From the NCBI GenBank assembly GCA_030429045.1, contig JAUIEA010000003.1, positions 17,855 to 81,854 of the forward strand: a stretch of DNA of 64,000 nucleotides. The letters are read 5' to 3'. Shown piece by piece: positions 36,465-45,536 of the stretch. Both the position numbers and the translations under genes were made by a program. Every line of letters begins with the position of its first letter. The stretch's first letter is position 1. The notes beneath the pieces are model-generated. The model searched no databases and had not been told where the DNA came from. It saw only the letters and a list, made by a program, of their open reading frames with translations. Origin of the DNA: Bacteroidia bacterium. GTDB lineage: Bacteria; Bacteroidota; Bacteroidia; Chitinophagales; Saprospiraceae.

Positions 36465-36893
36465 TCAGGCCGGATACTCCACAATATTCCGGGGAGTCTC
36501 ATACAGGCGTACCATCAGTTCCAGGTTTTCCGGTAAATGGATCCGCAATCGATCATAGATCACCCGACAGATATTTTCAGCGGTAGGGATCAGCAATCGG
36601 CCATTGGCATCCGGCTGACAAAACTCGGCCACTTCCAGGTTCAGGTTCTTATGATCCATATAGACCTCCACTTCACGGTAGATCAGGGTCTTCAGTTCTT
36701 TCATATCGATTAGCATACCTGTTTCATGGTTGACTTCTCCACTGACCCGTACATCCAGTTCATAGTTGTGCCCGTGATAATGCGGATTGGCACACAGGCC
36801 AAACACCTCTGCATTGCGTGCTTCCGACCAGTCCTGATGCGCCAGGCGATGAGCGGCATTGAAGTGGGCTTTTCTGATGACAGCGGTCTGCAT
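36465..36893 (-). CDS. queD: 6-carboxytetrahydropterin synthase family protein
   Basis: KAHFNAAHRL, CANPHYHGHNYELDV (HGHxY), MLIDMKELK, MDHKNLN. Confidence 0.85.
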   Translation of the reverse strand: MQTAVIRKAHFNAAHRLAHQDWSEARNAEVFGLCANPHYHGHNYELDVRVSGEVNHETGMLIDMKELKTLIYREVEVYMDHKNLNLEVAEFCQPDANGRLLIPTAENICRVIYDRLRIHLPENLELMVRLYETPRNIVEYPA

Positions 36894-36966
36894 ATCTGAT
36901 GGGTCTTTGATGTGTAACAAATCCATGGCCCTGTGGTTGCCGATGGCAATTCCTACCTTTATGCCA

Positions 36967-37461
36967 ATGACGATACCAACCGACATTTACGCCTTCACAT
37001 TGCCCCTTTTGGATGGCGGATCGATCTCTTTCGAACCCTTCAAGGGCAAGTATCTCATCCTGGTCAACGTTGCCAGTGAGTGCGGGTTCACGCCGCAATA
37101 TCGGCAACTTCAGGAGCTGTACAGCCAATATTCGGATCAGGTTCAGGTCATTGGCCTGCCTTGTAATGACTTTGGCGGCCAGGAACCCGGTTCACCCGAA
37201 GAGATCCTCAGCTTTTGCGATCAACGCTACCAGGTCACCTTCCCCCTGACCGAAAAGGTCAATATCACCACTCAACCGGTCCATTCCTTGTACAGCTGGT
37301 TGACCCGGAAGGAATATAACGGGGTCCGGGATTTCCCGGTGACCTGGAACTTTACCAAGTTTCTGATCTCCCCGGAGGGCATCTGGCTGGGGGGCTATGG
37401 CCCGACGGTGTCGCCTTTTGCTGATGAGATTCTCCAGAAAACGGGCATAACATCCCCTTGA
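36967..37461 (+). CDS. Glutathione peroxidase family protein (Cys type), second copy
   Basis: NVASECGFTPQYRQLQELY, GLPCNDFGGQEPG, TWNFTKFLI. Confidence 0.85.
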   Translation: MTIPTDIYAFTLPLLDGGSISFEPFKGKYLILVNVASECGFTPQYRQLQELYSQYSDQVQVIGLPCNDFGGQEPGSPEEILSFCDQRYQVTFPLTEKVNITTQPVHSLYSWLTRKEYNGVRDFPVTWNFTKFLISPEGIWLGGYGPTVSPFADEILQKTGITSP

Positions 37462-37462
37462 T

Positions 37463-38599
37463 ATGAGTCTTTGGAATTTTTCTCAAATCCCTGGCATGGA
37501 CCAGGAAAAAGCTGAACTCCAGCAACTCGCCCGTCAGGATCGGATACCCCATGCGCAGCTCTTTCTGGGTGACTTTGGCTCGGCGGCCCTGGGGCTGGCC
37601 CTGGCTTTTGCCCGACTGGTCCTGTGTGAACAGTCTGGAGAAGAGCCTTGCGAAACATGCCCCGCCTGCCTGAAGTCAGGACGATGGATCCATCCGGACC
37701 TGCACTTTTCCTTCCCGGTCATCGGTGAAAAGAAAACCAGCAATGATTTTCTGACCACCTGGCGTGAATTCATTTCCCAGCACCCTTACGGCCAGCCTTC
37801 GGACTGGTTTGGCAAAATGGGGGAAGAAAACAAACTGGGTAATATCAATGTCGCCGAATGCCACCAGATCTTCCAGAAACTGAGCTACACCATTGTGGAG
37901 GGCCGCTATAAGATCCTCCTGCTCTGGGGGCCGGAGTTTTTGGGCAAGGAGGGGAATCGACTCTTGAAGTTGATCGAAGAACCCCCTCAGAATACCCTCT
38001 TCCTCCTGGTGGGTGCTGATGCTGATCGCATCCTGCCCACCATTCTCTCCCGATGCCAATTGGTCAAGGTGCGACCGTTCCGCGATCCGGAGATCGCGGA
38101 AGCACTACAGGCGCTGAGCCTGGCCGGTGCTCACGAGTCTACGACCTGGGCCTATCTGGCCGATGGGAATCTGGGACAGGCCATCCACCTGTCCAGTGTC
38201 AGTGAACGTCCGGTGGCGGACCTGCTGCTGACCTGGCTGCGGACCTGCTATTCAGACAAGGGGCCTAAATTGATGCTCCTGGTCGAAAAGCTCGCCCGGA
38301 TGGGTCGCGAAGAACAAAAGAGCCTGTTCCAGTATGGACTCTACTTTATCCGTCAGATGGCCCTCGCCTGGTCGGATCGGTCTGACGCCATCCGGCTGTC
38401 GGAAACGGAGAAAACAGCCGCCATCAAGATGGTCAATACCCTGGATCTGGACCGACTTCAGGAAATGATCACCTTGTTTGATGAGTCATTGCGCAGTATT
38501 GAACGCAATGCCAATGCAAAAATCTTATTTTTGAACGTCTCGATCCAGTTGCATGCCGTATTGCGGGATCAAATGCGTTTTATACCGTCGATGAATTGA
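37463..38599 (+). CDS. holB: DNA polymerase III subunit delta'
   Basis: IPHAQLFLGDFGSAALGLALAFARLVLCEQ..CETCPACLKSGRWIHPDLHFSFP; LLKLIEEPPQNTLFLLV. Confidence 0.85.
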   Translation: MSLWNFSQIPGMDQEKAELQQLARQDRIPHAQLFLGDFGSAALGLALAFARLVLCEQSGEEPCETCPACLKSGRWIHPDLHFSFPVIGEKKTSNDFLTTWREFISQHPYGQPSDWFGKMGEENKLGNINVAECHQIFQKLSYTIVEGRYKILLLWGPEFLGKEGNRLLKLIEEPPQNTLFLLVGADADRILPTILSRCQLVKVRPFRDPEIAEALQALSLAGAHESTTWAYLADGNLGQAIHLSSVSERPVADLLLTWLRTCYSDKGPKLMLLVEKLARMGREEQKSLFQYGLYFIRQMALAWSDRSDAIRLSETEKTAAIKMVNTLDLDRLQEMITLFDESLRSIERNANAKILFLNVSIQLHAVLRDQMRFIPSMN

Positions 38600-39871
38600 A
38601 TGATCATGGGTTGTGGAGCTTGTTCTAGTCATGCAGGAAGTACGCCATCCGGCTGTAATAGCCAGGGGGGATGTGCCAGTGGCGGATGTAATCGTCTCAA
38701 CACCTTTGACTGGCTCAGTCAACTTGACATTCCCGATCCTTCTTCTTACAACCTGGTAGAAGTCAGCTTCAAGCATGGCTCCCGGAAGGGTTTCTTTCGC
38801 AATCCTGAACGGGTCAGGGCGAACACCGGTGATATGGTGATCGTCGATTCCAATACCGGATATGATATCGGCCGGGTCTCCCTGACCGGAGAACTGGTGC
38901 GGTTGCAAATGAAAAAGAAGAAGACGACCGAAAAACATGTTCTCTATAATATCCAGCGACTGGCCAACGAACGGGATCTGGATCGACTGGCAGAAGCACG
39001 CGATCTGGAAATGCCCACCCTGGTGCGGGCGCGAGCCATTGCCGCCAGTCTCAACCTGAATATGAAGATCGGCGATGTCGAATATCAGGGCGACCGTCGA
39101 AAGGCCTCGTTCTACTATACGGCAGAAGGGCGGGTTGACTTTCGGGAACTGATCCGACACTATGCCCGCGAATTCCGGGTAAAGGTGGAGATGCGCCAGA
39201 TCGGTGCACGACAGGAATCTGGACTGATCGGAGGATTGGGGCCCTGCGGCCGGGAACTGTGTTGTTCTACCTGGCTGACCGACTTCAAATCAGTCAATAC
39301 GGCGGCTGCACGCTACCAGAACCTGGCCATCAACCAATCCAAGCTTTCCGGACAGTGCGGCCGGTTGAAATGCTGTCTCAACTTTGAACTGGACACCTAT
39401 CTCGATGCGCTCAGTGACTTCCCTCAGGATACGGATCGGATCAAGACACAGGAGGGTCTTGCCAACCTGATCAAGACGGATATCTTCAAAGGCCTGATGT
39501 ATTTTGCCTATGATCGTGACCACGGCCGCGGCAAACTCTACGCCCTCGACAAGGAGCGCGTCAAGGAGTTTATCGAAATGAACAAACGGGGTGAATTCCC
39601 GGTTAGTCTCGCAGCTGAGCAAGTGATCACCTCTCCCGTGGATGATGAACCTACATTTGATGATGCGGTGACCGGGGTGATCGAATTGCCGCCGGATAAA
39701 AAGAGGAAGAAAAAAAGAAATACTAAATCGCGTGGTGGTTCCCGCCCTCCCCGGGACAGTAAGAATCCGCGATCGAATCAACGCTCTGGCGGAGGAGGTG
39801 GCCGTAAGAAAGGCGGAAACAGACCTCCCGGAAAGCCAAAGCCGGACAAACCCAATAATCAAGGAGCATGA
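38600..39871 (+). CDS. PSP1-domain (RicT/YaaT-like) protein
   Basis: LGPCGRELCCSTWL and SGQCGRLKCCLNFELDTY; Cys-rich N-terminus; basic C-terminal tail. Confidence 0.88.
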   Translation: MIMGCGACSSHAGSTPSGCNSQGGCASGGCNRLNTFDWLSQLDIPDPSSYNLVEVSFKHGSRKGFFRNPERVRANTGDMVIVDSNTGYDIGRVSLTGELVRLQMKKKKTTEKHVLYNIQRLANERDLDRLAEARDLEMPTLVRARAIAASLNLNMKIGDVEYQGDRRKASFYYTAEGRVDFRELIRHYAREFRVKVEMRQIGARQESGLIGGLGPCGRELCCSTWLTDFKSVNTAAARYQNLAINQSKLSGQCGRLKCCLNFELDTYLDALSDFPQDTDRIKTQEGLANLIKTDIFKGLMYFAYDRDHGRGKLYALDKERVKEFIEMNKRGEFPVSLAAEQVITSPVDDEPTFDDAVTGVIELPPDKKRKKKRNTKSRGGSRPPRDSKNPRSNQRSGGGGGRKKGGNRPPGKPKPDKPNNQGA

Positions 39872-41268
39872 CGTATGATCTTGTTGTGATCGGATCCGGA
39901 CCTGGTGGATATATCGCCGCGATCCGGGCCGCTCAGCTTGGCATGAAGACAGCCATCATAGAACGCTACAATACACTCGGCGGTACCTGCCTGAATGTCG
40001 GATGCATTCCATCCAAGGCACTGCTGGATTCCTCAGAACACTATCACCAGGCCCATTCCTCTTTTGAGGAACATGGCATTGGCATCTCCAAGTTGAGCCT
40101 GGACATGGAAAAGATGATCCAGCGGAAAAATGGCGTGGTCGATGCCACGGTGAAGGGGGTCGAGTTTCTGATGAAGAAAAACAAGATCGATGTGTACCAT
40201 GGCCATGGTTCCTTTGTGGATAAAACCCATGTGCAGGTAACTGTTGAAAAAGGCGACCCTGTGGTGCTGGAGGCCAGGAAGATCATTATTGCCACGGGCT
40301 CCAAGCCCACCACACCCGCCATGTTCAACGTGGATAAAAAGCGGGTCATCACTTCCACGGAAGCCCTGAATATCGACAAACTGCCCAAGTCGATGGTCAT
40401 TATCGGTGGTGGCGTTATCGGATTGGAACTGGGGAGTGTATTTGCGCGCCTGGGCACCCAGGTCGATGTGGTCGAATTCCTCGATCGGATCATTCCGGGG
40501 ATGGATACAGATTGCAGTCGCGAACTACAGCGGTCCCTGAAAAAACTGGGCATGAAGTTCCATCTGGGCCACCAGGTCACAGATGTGAAGGCAACAGCCA
40601 AGCAGGTGAAAATCAGTTTCAAGAACAAAAAGGACGAAACCGGTGAGTTGACTGCCGATTATTGCCTGGTTGCCATCGGTCGCCGCCCCTATACAGACAA
40701 CCTGGGACTGGACAAGATCGGACTGGCGACAGATGATAAGGGGCGAATCCCGGTGGATGCGCACCTGCAAACCAGTGTACCTGGCGTCTTCGCTATCGGT
40801 GATGTCATCCAGGGGCAGATGCTGGCCCATAAGGCCGAAGAAGAAGGGGTTTTTGTCGCCGAGTTTATTGCCGGACAACAACCGCATATCGACTACAACC
40901 TGATCCCCGGAGTGGTGTACACCTGGCCGGAGGTCTCGGCAGTCGGCCAGACAGAACAACAGTTGAAAGACGCCGGTATCCCATACAAATCCGGCAAATA
41001 TCCATTCAAAGCCCTGGGTCGCGCTCGAGCCAGCAATGACCTGGATGGCATGGTCAAAGTGCTGGCCCACCAGGAGACGGATGAGATCCTGGGTGTTCAT
41101 ATCGTTGGCGCACGGGCTGCCGATCTGATCGCAGAGGCTGTTGCATTGATGGAATTCAGAGCATCCGCTGAGGATGCTTCGAGGATGAGTCATGCGCACC
41201 CCACATTCGCAGAAGCCTTCAAGGAAGCCTGCCTGGCAGCCACTGGAGATCGGGCGTTGAATATGTAA
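39868..41268 (+). CDS. lpdA: Dihydrolipoyl dehydrogenase
   Basis: GSGPGGYIAAIRAAQLG, GGTCLNVGCIPSKALL, SHAHPTFAEAFKEACL. Confidence 0.95.
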   Translation: MTYDLVVIGSGPGGYIAAIRAAQLGMKTAIIERYNTLGGTCLNVGCIPSKALLDSSEHYHQAHSSFEEHGIGISKLSLDMEKMIQRKNGVVDATVKGVEFLMKKNKIDVYHGHGSFVDKTHVQVTVEKGDPVVLEARKIIIATGSKPTTPAMFNVDKKRVITSTEALNIDKLPKSMVIIGGGVIGLELGSVFARLGTQVDVVEFLDRIIPGMDTDCSRELQRSLKKLGMKFHLGHQVTDVKATAKQVKISFKNKKDETGELTADYCLVAIGRRPYTDNLGLDKIGLATDDKGRIPVDAHLQTSVPGVFAIGDVIQGQMLAHKAEEEGVFVAEFIAGQQPHIDYNLIPGVVYTWPEVSAVGQTEQQLKDAGIPYKSGKYPFKALGRARASNDLDGMVKVLAHQETDEILGVHIVGARAADLIAEAVALMEFRASAEDASRMSHAHPTFAEAFKEACLAATGDRALNM

Positions 41269-41520
41269 CTGCATGCCCTTACACAGGGCGGTACGTGGCA
41301 GGTTGAGTTATTGCGATATTGAGTTACTTCCTTCGGCAGTCAGGATTTCGATATTTCGAAAGTCAGGGCAGAAGTGGTGTCCAGCTTTCGGCAAGTGCTT
41401 CGCCTTTTCTCTAACCCCATCCTGTCCATCCTCAAATCCTGCAAATCCTGATCCGGACAAGGATAGAAAGCACCAAATTACAAGCTCCAAAAAACAAACA
41501 AATCACAAGCACCAAATTCG

Positions 41521-41552
41521 AATGACCAAAACAACTGGTAGTTTCGGTCATT
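41521..41552. repeat. Hairpin AATGACCAAAAC / GTTTCGGTCATT in repeat island
   Basis: 12-bp arms with one mismatch, 8-nt loop. Confidence 0.65.
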
Positions 41553-41567
41553 GATTTTTGGAATTTG

Positions 41568-41595
41568 TTTGTGATTTGTGATTTGTGATTTGTGA
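41568..41595. repeat. Tandem heptamer (TTTGTGA)x4
   Basis: Four exact copies, followed by variant TTTCTGG. Confidence 0.85.
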
Positions 41596-41652
41596 TTTCT
41601 GGGCATGCGCTACATTCCGCCTATCTTCCAACAAGTTTGAATGGACACCGCA

Positions 41653-41683
41653 TAAAAAAAGCCCCGACAATGCCGGGGCTCTT
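41653..41683 (-). terminator. Terminator of PDZ-protein gene
   Basis: Minus strand AGCCCCGGCATTGTCGGGGCTTTTTTTAT. Confidence 0.75.
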
Positions 41684-41703
41684 CTTACTATTTATACTAC
41701 CGT

Positions 41704-43068
41704 TTAATCATTCCGAATAATCGTCCGGGTCAGAAACTGCCCATCCTGTTCGATCAGGAGGGTGTAGTTTCCTGCAGGTTGATCTCCGATCCGAAAGGTC
41801 TCATCGAAGGTATCCGAGCCTTCCATTTCGACGACCTGGAATGCCCTGCCGGAAGCATCCAACAGGCGCACCTGGATAGGGGCATTAGAACCGGACCGGA
41901 AGCGAACTTGCACTTCATCGCTAGTGGGATTCGGAAAAATGCGCAGATCCTTCAATTCGAGGGTTGCCGTTCCCTGGGGAATTCCATCCATTTCCATCTC
42001 CTCCTCTTCGACTGTGTTGCGTTTTTCTCCTTTTTCACAGCAGCCTGGAGGGCAGCATCCACGAGAGGACATTTTTCCAAGAATCACCTTTTTGTTTTCC
42101 CGAACACCCTTTCTCAGGATGCGCACCTGCGCCTCCTCCCCCGGCTTGTATGTACCGATGGCCTGAATGAGATCCCTGGAAGTTTCGATCTCCACCTCAT
42201 CGATCTGATAGATCACATCCCCTACATTCAAGCCGGCCTCCTCTGCCGCACTTCCAGGGAAGACTTCGATGACACTGACACCTTTTTCCTGATCGTTGAC
42301 CATGACCCCCAACTGTGCTTTCGGCTCACATTCTTTGAGCATAAAATATTGGTGGTTGTCTGGAAATGCTTTTTCCATCCAACTCAATCCCTGGGGTGCC
42401 CGACGACCTAGTTGCGCCTGCATCGTGATCTCCTCCCCATTCCGACGGAGGAGGACGTCAACGGTTTGTTCCGGCTTGTGAGCGCGGATGGCCCTGGCCA
42501 ATTCTGAGGGAGTTGAAACCGTTCGATCGGATATGGCCATGATCACGTCGCCGGATTGCAGGCCAGCCGCTTCCGCCGCTGATCCTTCTATCACTTCCGT
42601 GACCCGGACGCCGTCATCCACAGATTCGGTGACGACACCTAGGAAGGCCTGCTTTGACAGGGGGCGGCCATTCTCCAGGAAGAGGTGATCCGTCCCCTTG
42701 CGCAATTCATATTCCATCTCCGGCCAACGGTCCTGGAGTTCCTGGCTCAGGTCCTCGATCTGGATCCTCAATTCTCCGGGGAGGTCCTTCCAGGGAAATT
42801 CACTATCCCGATCTGTGTCGATTCGCTCTGCACGTTCGATCACCTCGGCATCTGAAGGAGCAGTGATGTCCTCGGATTCGAGCCAGTCTGCATTCTCGGG
42901 CGTATCTTCAGCCTCCTTGATGATGGTAATGGTTCGTTCCTGTCCCTGATCATCTGTCCAGGTCTTAGTGATCGTCACTTGTTTCTTGGCGGGGGCTTCG
43001 GAAGCCTCCTGACCGAAGCCTATCTGGATGAGAAACAGGGCGAATGTGAGAAGTAGAATCTTTTTCAT
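41704..43068 (-). CDS. Secreted double-PDZ protein with CCPPGCC motif and T9SS sorting domain
   Basis: Two PDZ modules (LGVVTESVDDGVRVTEVIEGSAAEAAGLQSGDVI; LGVMVNDQEKGVSVIEVFPGSAAEEAGLNVGDVI); SSRGCCPPGCCEKG; DLRIFPNPTSDEVQVRF. Confidence 0.82.
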   Translation of the reverse strand: MKKILLLTFALFLIQIGFGQEASEAPAKKQVTITKTWTDDQGQERTITIIKEAEDTPENADWLESEDITAPSDAEVIERAERIDTDRDSEFPWKDLPGELRIQIEDLSQELQDRWPEMEYELRKGTDHLFLENGRPLSKQAFLGVVTESVDDGVRVTEVIEGSAAEAAGLQSGDVIMAISDRTVSTPSELARAIRAHKPEQTVDVLLRRNGEEITMQAQLGRRAPQGLSWMEKAFPDNHQYFMLKECEPKAQLGVMVNDQEKGVSVIEVFPGSAAEEAGLNVGDVIYQIDEVEIETSRDLIQAIGTYKPGEEAQVRILRKGVRENKKVILGKMSSRGCCPPGCCEKGEKRNTVEEEEMEMDGIPQGTATLELKDLRIFPNPTSDEVQVRFRSGSNAPIQVRLLDASGRAFQVVEMEGSDTFDETFRIGDQPAGNYTLLIEQDGQFLTRTIIRND

Positions 43069-43113
43069 ATTGCAGAATTATAGTCAGAACAAGATGTCAA
43101 ACAAGTGGACATA

Positions 43114-43121
43114 CAAATCTA
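43114..43121 (-). promoter_or_regulatory. -7 box (minus strand TAGATTTG) of PDZ-protein gene
   Basis: Exact TAnnTTTG on minus strand, about 45 nt upstream of start codon at 43068. Confidence 0.5.
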
Positions 43122-43143
43122 ATTTCTCAAAAACAGCCCCGCG

Positions 43144-43170
43144 GTTAATGAACCGTTAAAAGTCAGTTAA
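43144..43170. promoter_or_regulatory. Three GTTAA direct repeats with 11-bp phasing (candidate OmpR-family regulator site)
   Basis: GTTAA at 43144, 43155, 43166. Confidence 0.6.
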
Positions 43171-43253
43171 AGTCTGGCTTTCCTCCGATACCCACTTACA
43201 TTTAAGGACGATTGGAGGGAACAATTTCCGTTCCGGGCAGGTTAAACCAACAC

Positions 43254-44777
43254 ATGAAACGTTCTTCCATCTGGATCATTATCGGCCTGATGACCGTAGC
43301 ACTTGCCGGGATCATATCCCTGCAGGCCGACTGGATCATCCGGTCTATCCATTTGAATGAAGAGCAATTTGATAAAAACGTCTTTGCCGCTCTGTTTCGG
43401 GTTGCTGAACGACTGGAAAGCCAGGAGTCCATTGCCGCTCTCGAATCCATGAACGGATTTGAATCCAATTTTCTGGAACAGGAATTCCGCCAGGTGCTGA
43501 AAACAGGTCCCAAGGGGTTGATGGATCTGAACCTGGACAATATGCTGGAGAGCGATCTTCCCAATGATCAACTGGCCGGATTTCTGTTGAACCAGAATTC
43601 CTGTGATTGCGAAAGCTGCCGGCTGGAACGACAGATCAAATATTTTCAGATCATGCGCAAACGGATCCAGCGCAGCCAGCTGGATCTGGCTGACCGGATC
43701 GGTGACCTGGAGGGCATCCACCGGATGTTGCATGAAGAGTTGGAAAATGCGGGCCTGGATGGCAACTTTCACTATGGCATTTATTCAAACGAGACCAACA
43801 GTTTCATCATCAATGACGACCATTATGTCGTCCTGGATCAGAACACCCAACTCTCTCAAGGTGGTGGGATCGACAAGTTGCTGAATTCCAGTTATAAGGT
43901 CTCCCTTTTCCCCGAAGGAAAGAATGTTCCTGGACTATTGATGATCTATTTCCCGACCAAGGTGACGGCCATCTGGGGATCCGTCATCCAGAACCTGATC
44001 GGATCAGTGCTTTTTACCGGCATCATCCTGTTTTGTTTTGCCTATACCATCATGGTGGTGTTCCGGCAGAAAAAAGTCTCCGAGATGAAGAATGACTTCA
44101 TCAACAATATGACCCACGAGTTCAAGACGCCCATCGCCACCATCTCCCTTGCCACAGATTCCATATCCAACCCGCAGGTGACCGGAGACAGCACCAAGGT
44201 GAAGCGTTTCGCGGATATCATCCGCCAGGAGAATCGCCGGATGAATAACCAGGTGGAAAAGGTCCTGCAAATGGCCTTGATCGAGAAACAGGATTTCGAG
44301 ATCAACTGGTCACCCGTCAATCTGCATGAGATCATCGAAGTTGCCATGGAAAACTTCAGCCTGCAGATCGAGCGCCGGAATGGTCAGCTGACCAGCGATC
44401 TGGGTGCGCAACGTCCACTGGTGGAAGGGGACCCCACCCATATTGCCAGTATGATCAACAACCTGCTGGACAATGCCAACAAATATTCTCCCGAAGCGCC
44501 TGAAATCTGTATCCGCACCCGTAATACACCCCTGGGGGTCGAGGTGGCCATCCAGGACAAGGGCCAGGGCATGAACAAGGAGGATCGAAAATTGATATTT
44601 GAAAAATTCTACCGGGTCTCCACTGGTAACTTGCATGATGTGAAAGGGTTTGGACTTGGACTCAGCTATGTCAAGGCAATGATGGATGCCCACAGGGGCC
44701 GGGTAGATGTGGACAGCGAACCTGGGAAAGGAAGTACTTTCACGCTCTTTTTCCCGTTTACCAAACAAGCGGAATAA
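43254..44777 (+). CDS. Two-component sensor histidine kinase
   Basis: Two TM segments; NNMTHEFKTPIATISLATDSI H-box; MINNLLDNANKYSPE; DKGQGM; GFGLGLSYVKAM. Confidence 0.92.
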   Translation: MKRSSIWIIIGLMTVALAGIISLQADWIIRSIHLNEEQFDKNVFAALFRVAERLESQESIAALESMNGFESNFLEQEFRQVLKTGPKGLMDLNLDNMLESDLPNDQLAGFLLNQNSCDCESCRLERQIKYFQIMRKRIQRSQLDLADRIGDLEGIHRMLHEELENAGLDGNFHYGIYSNETNSFIINDDHYVVLDQNTQLSQGGGIDKLLNSSYKVSLFPEGKNVPGLLMIYFPTKVTAIWGSVIQNLIGSVLFTGIILFCFAYTIMVVFRQKKVSEMKNDFINNMTHEFKTPIATISLATDSISNPQVTGDSTKVKRFADIIRQENRRMNNQVEKVLQMALIEKQDFEINWSPVNLHEIIEVAMENFSLQIERRNGQLTSDLGAQRPLVEGDPTHIASMINNLLDNANKYSPEAPEICIRTRNTPLGVEVAIQDKGQGMNKEDRKLIFEKFYRVSTGNLHDVKGFGLGLSYVKAMMDAHRGRVDVDSEPGKGSTFTLFFPFTKQAE

Positions 44778-44787
44778 GTTTAGGACT

Positions 44788-45513
44788 ATGAATACCAACC
44801 CCAAGATCCTTCTTGTCGAGGACGACCAAAATTTTGGTGACGTGCTGAAATCCTACCTGGAGATGCATGACTATGATGTCACCCTGGCTACTGATGGTGT
44901 CTCTGGCCTTGAAAAATACAGGAAGGGAAAATTTGAATTGTGCATTTTCGATGTGATGATGCCGAAGAAGGACGGCTTCACCCTGGCCAGGGAGATCCGT
45001 GAAAAGGATCAGGATATCCCCATTATCTTCCTGACCGCCAAGACCCTGAAAGATGACCTTCTGCAAGGCTTCAAGATCGGGGCCGACGATTATATCACCA
45101 AGCCGTTCAACTCTGAAGAGTTGTTGCTGCGCATCCAGGTCATCCTCAAACGAAGCCTGCCCCGGGAGGATCCGGAGTCCGAGATCCAGGAATTTGATTT
45201 TGGTCATTTCCACTTCAACTTTCCCTTGCGCATTCTCACATTCCGCCATGATGGCCAGGAGGAGAAAAACAAGCTGTCACCCAAGGAAGCGGCCCTGCTG
45301 CGCCTGTTCTGTCTTCGGTTGAACGGTGTCCTGACCCGGACAGAAGCCCTGACCAAGATCTGGGGAGAAGACAACTATTTTACTGCCAGAAGCATGGATG
45401 TCTTTGTCACCAAATTGCGGAAATACCTCAGCCTGGATGAGCGGATCGAGATCGTCAACATTCATGGCAATGGATTCCAATTGCTGGTCATAGACACGGA
45501 AAGCGCCGACTAG
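44788..45513 (+). CDS. OmpR-family response regulator
   Basis: ILLVEDDQNFGDVLKSYLE, FDVMMPKKDGF, TAKTLKDDLLQGFKIGADDYITKPF; winged-helix C-terminus. Confidence 0.93.
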   Translation: MNTNPKILLVEDDQNFGDVLKSYLEMHDYDVTLATDGVSGLEKYRKGKFELCIFDVMMPKKDGFTLAREIREKDQDIPIIFLTAKTLKDDLLQGFKIGADDYITKPFNSEELLLRIQVILKRSLPREDPESEIQEFDFGHFHFNFPLRILTFRHDGQEEKNKLSPKEAALLRLFCLRLNGVLTRTEALTKIWGEDNYFTARSMDVFVTKLRKYLSLDERIEIVNIHGNGFQLLVIDTESAD

Positions 45514-45536
45514 GAGGTCGTCCATCCTTCGTACCT

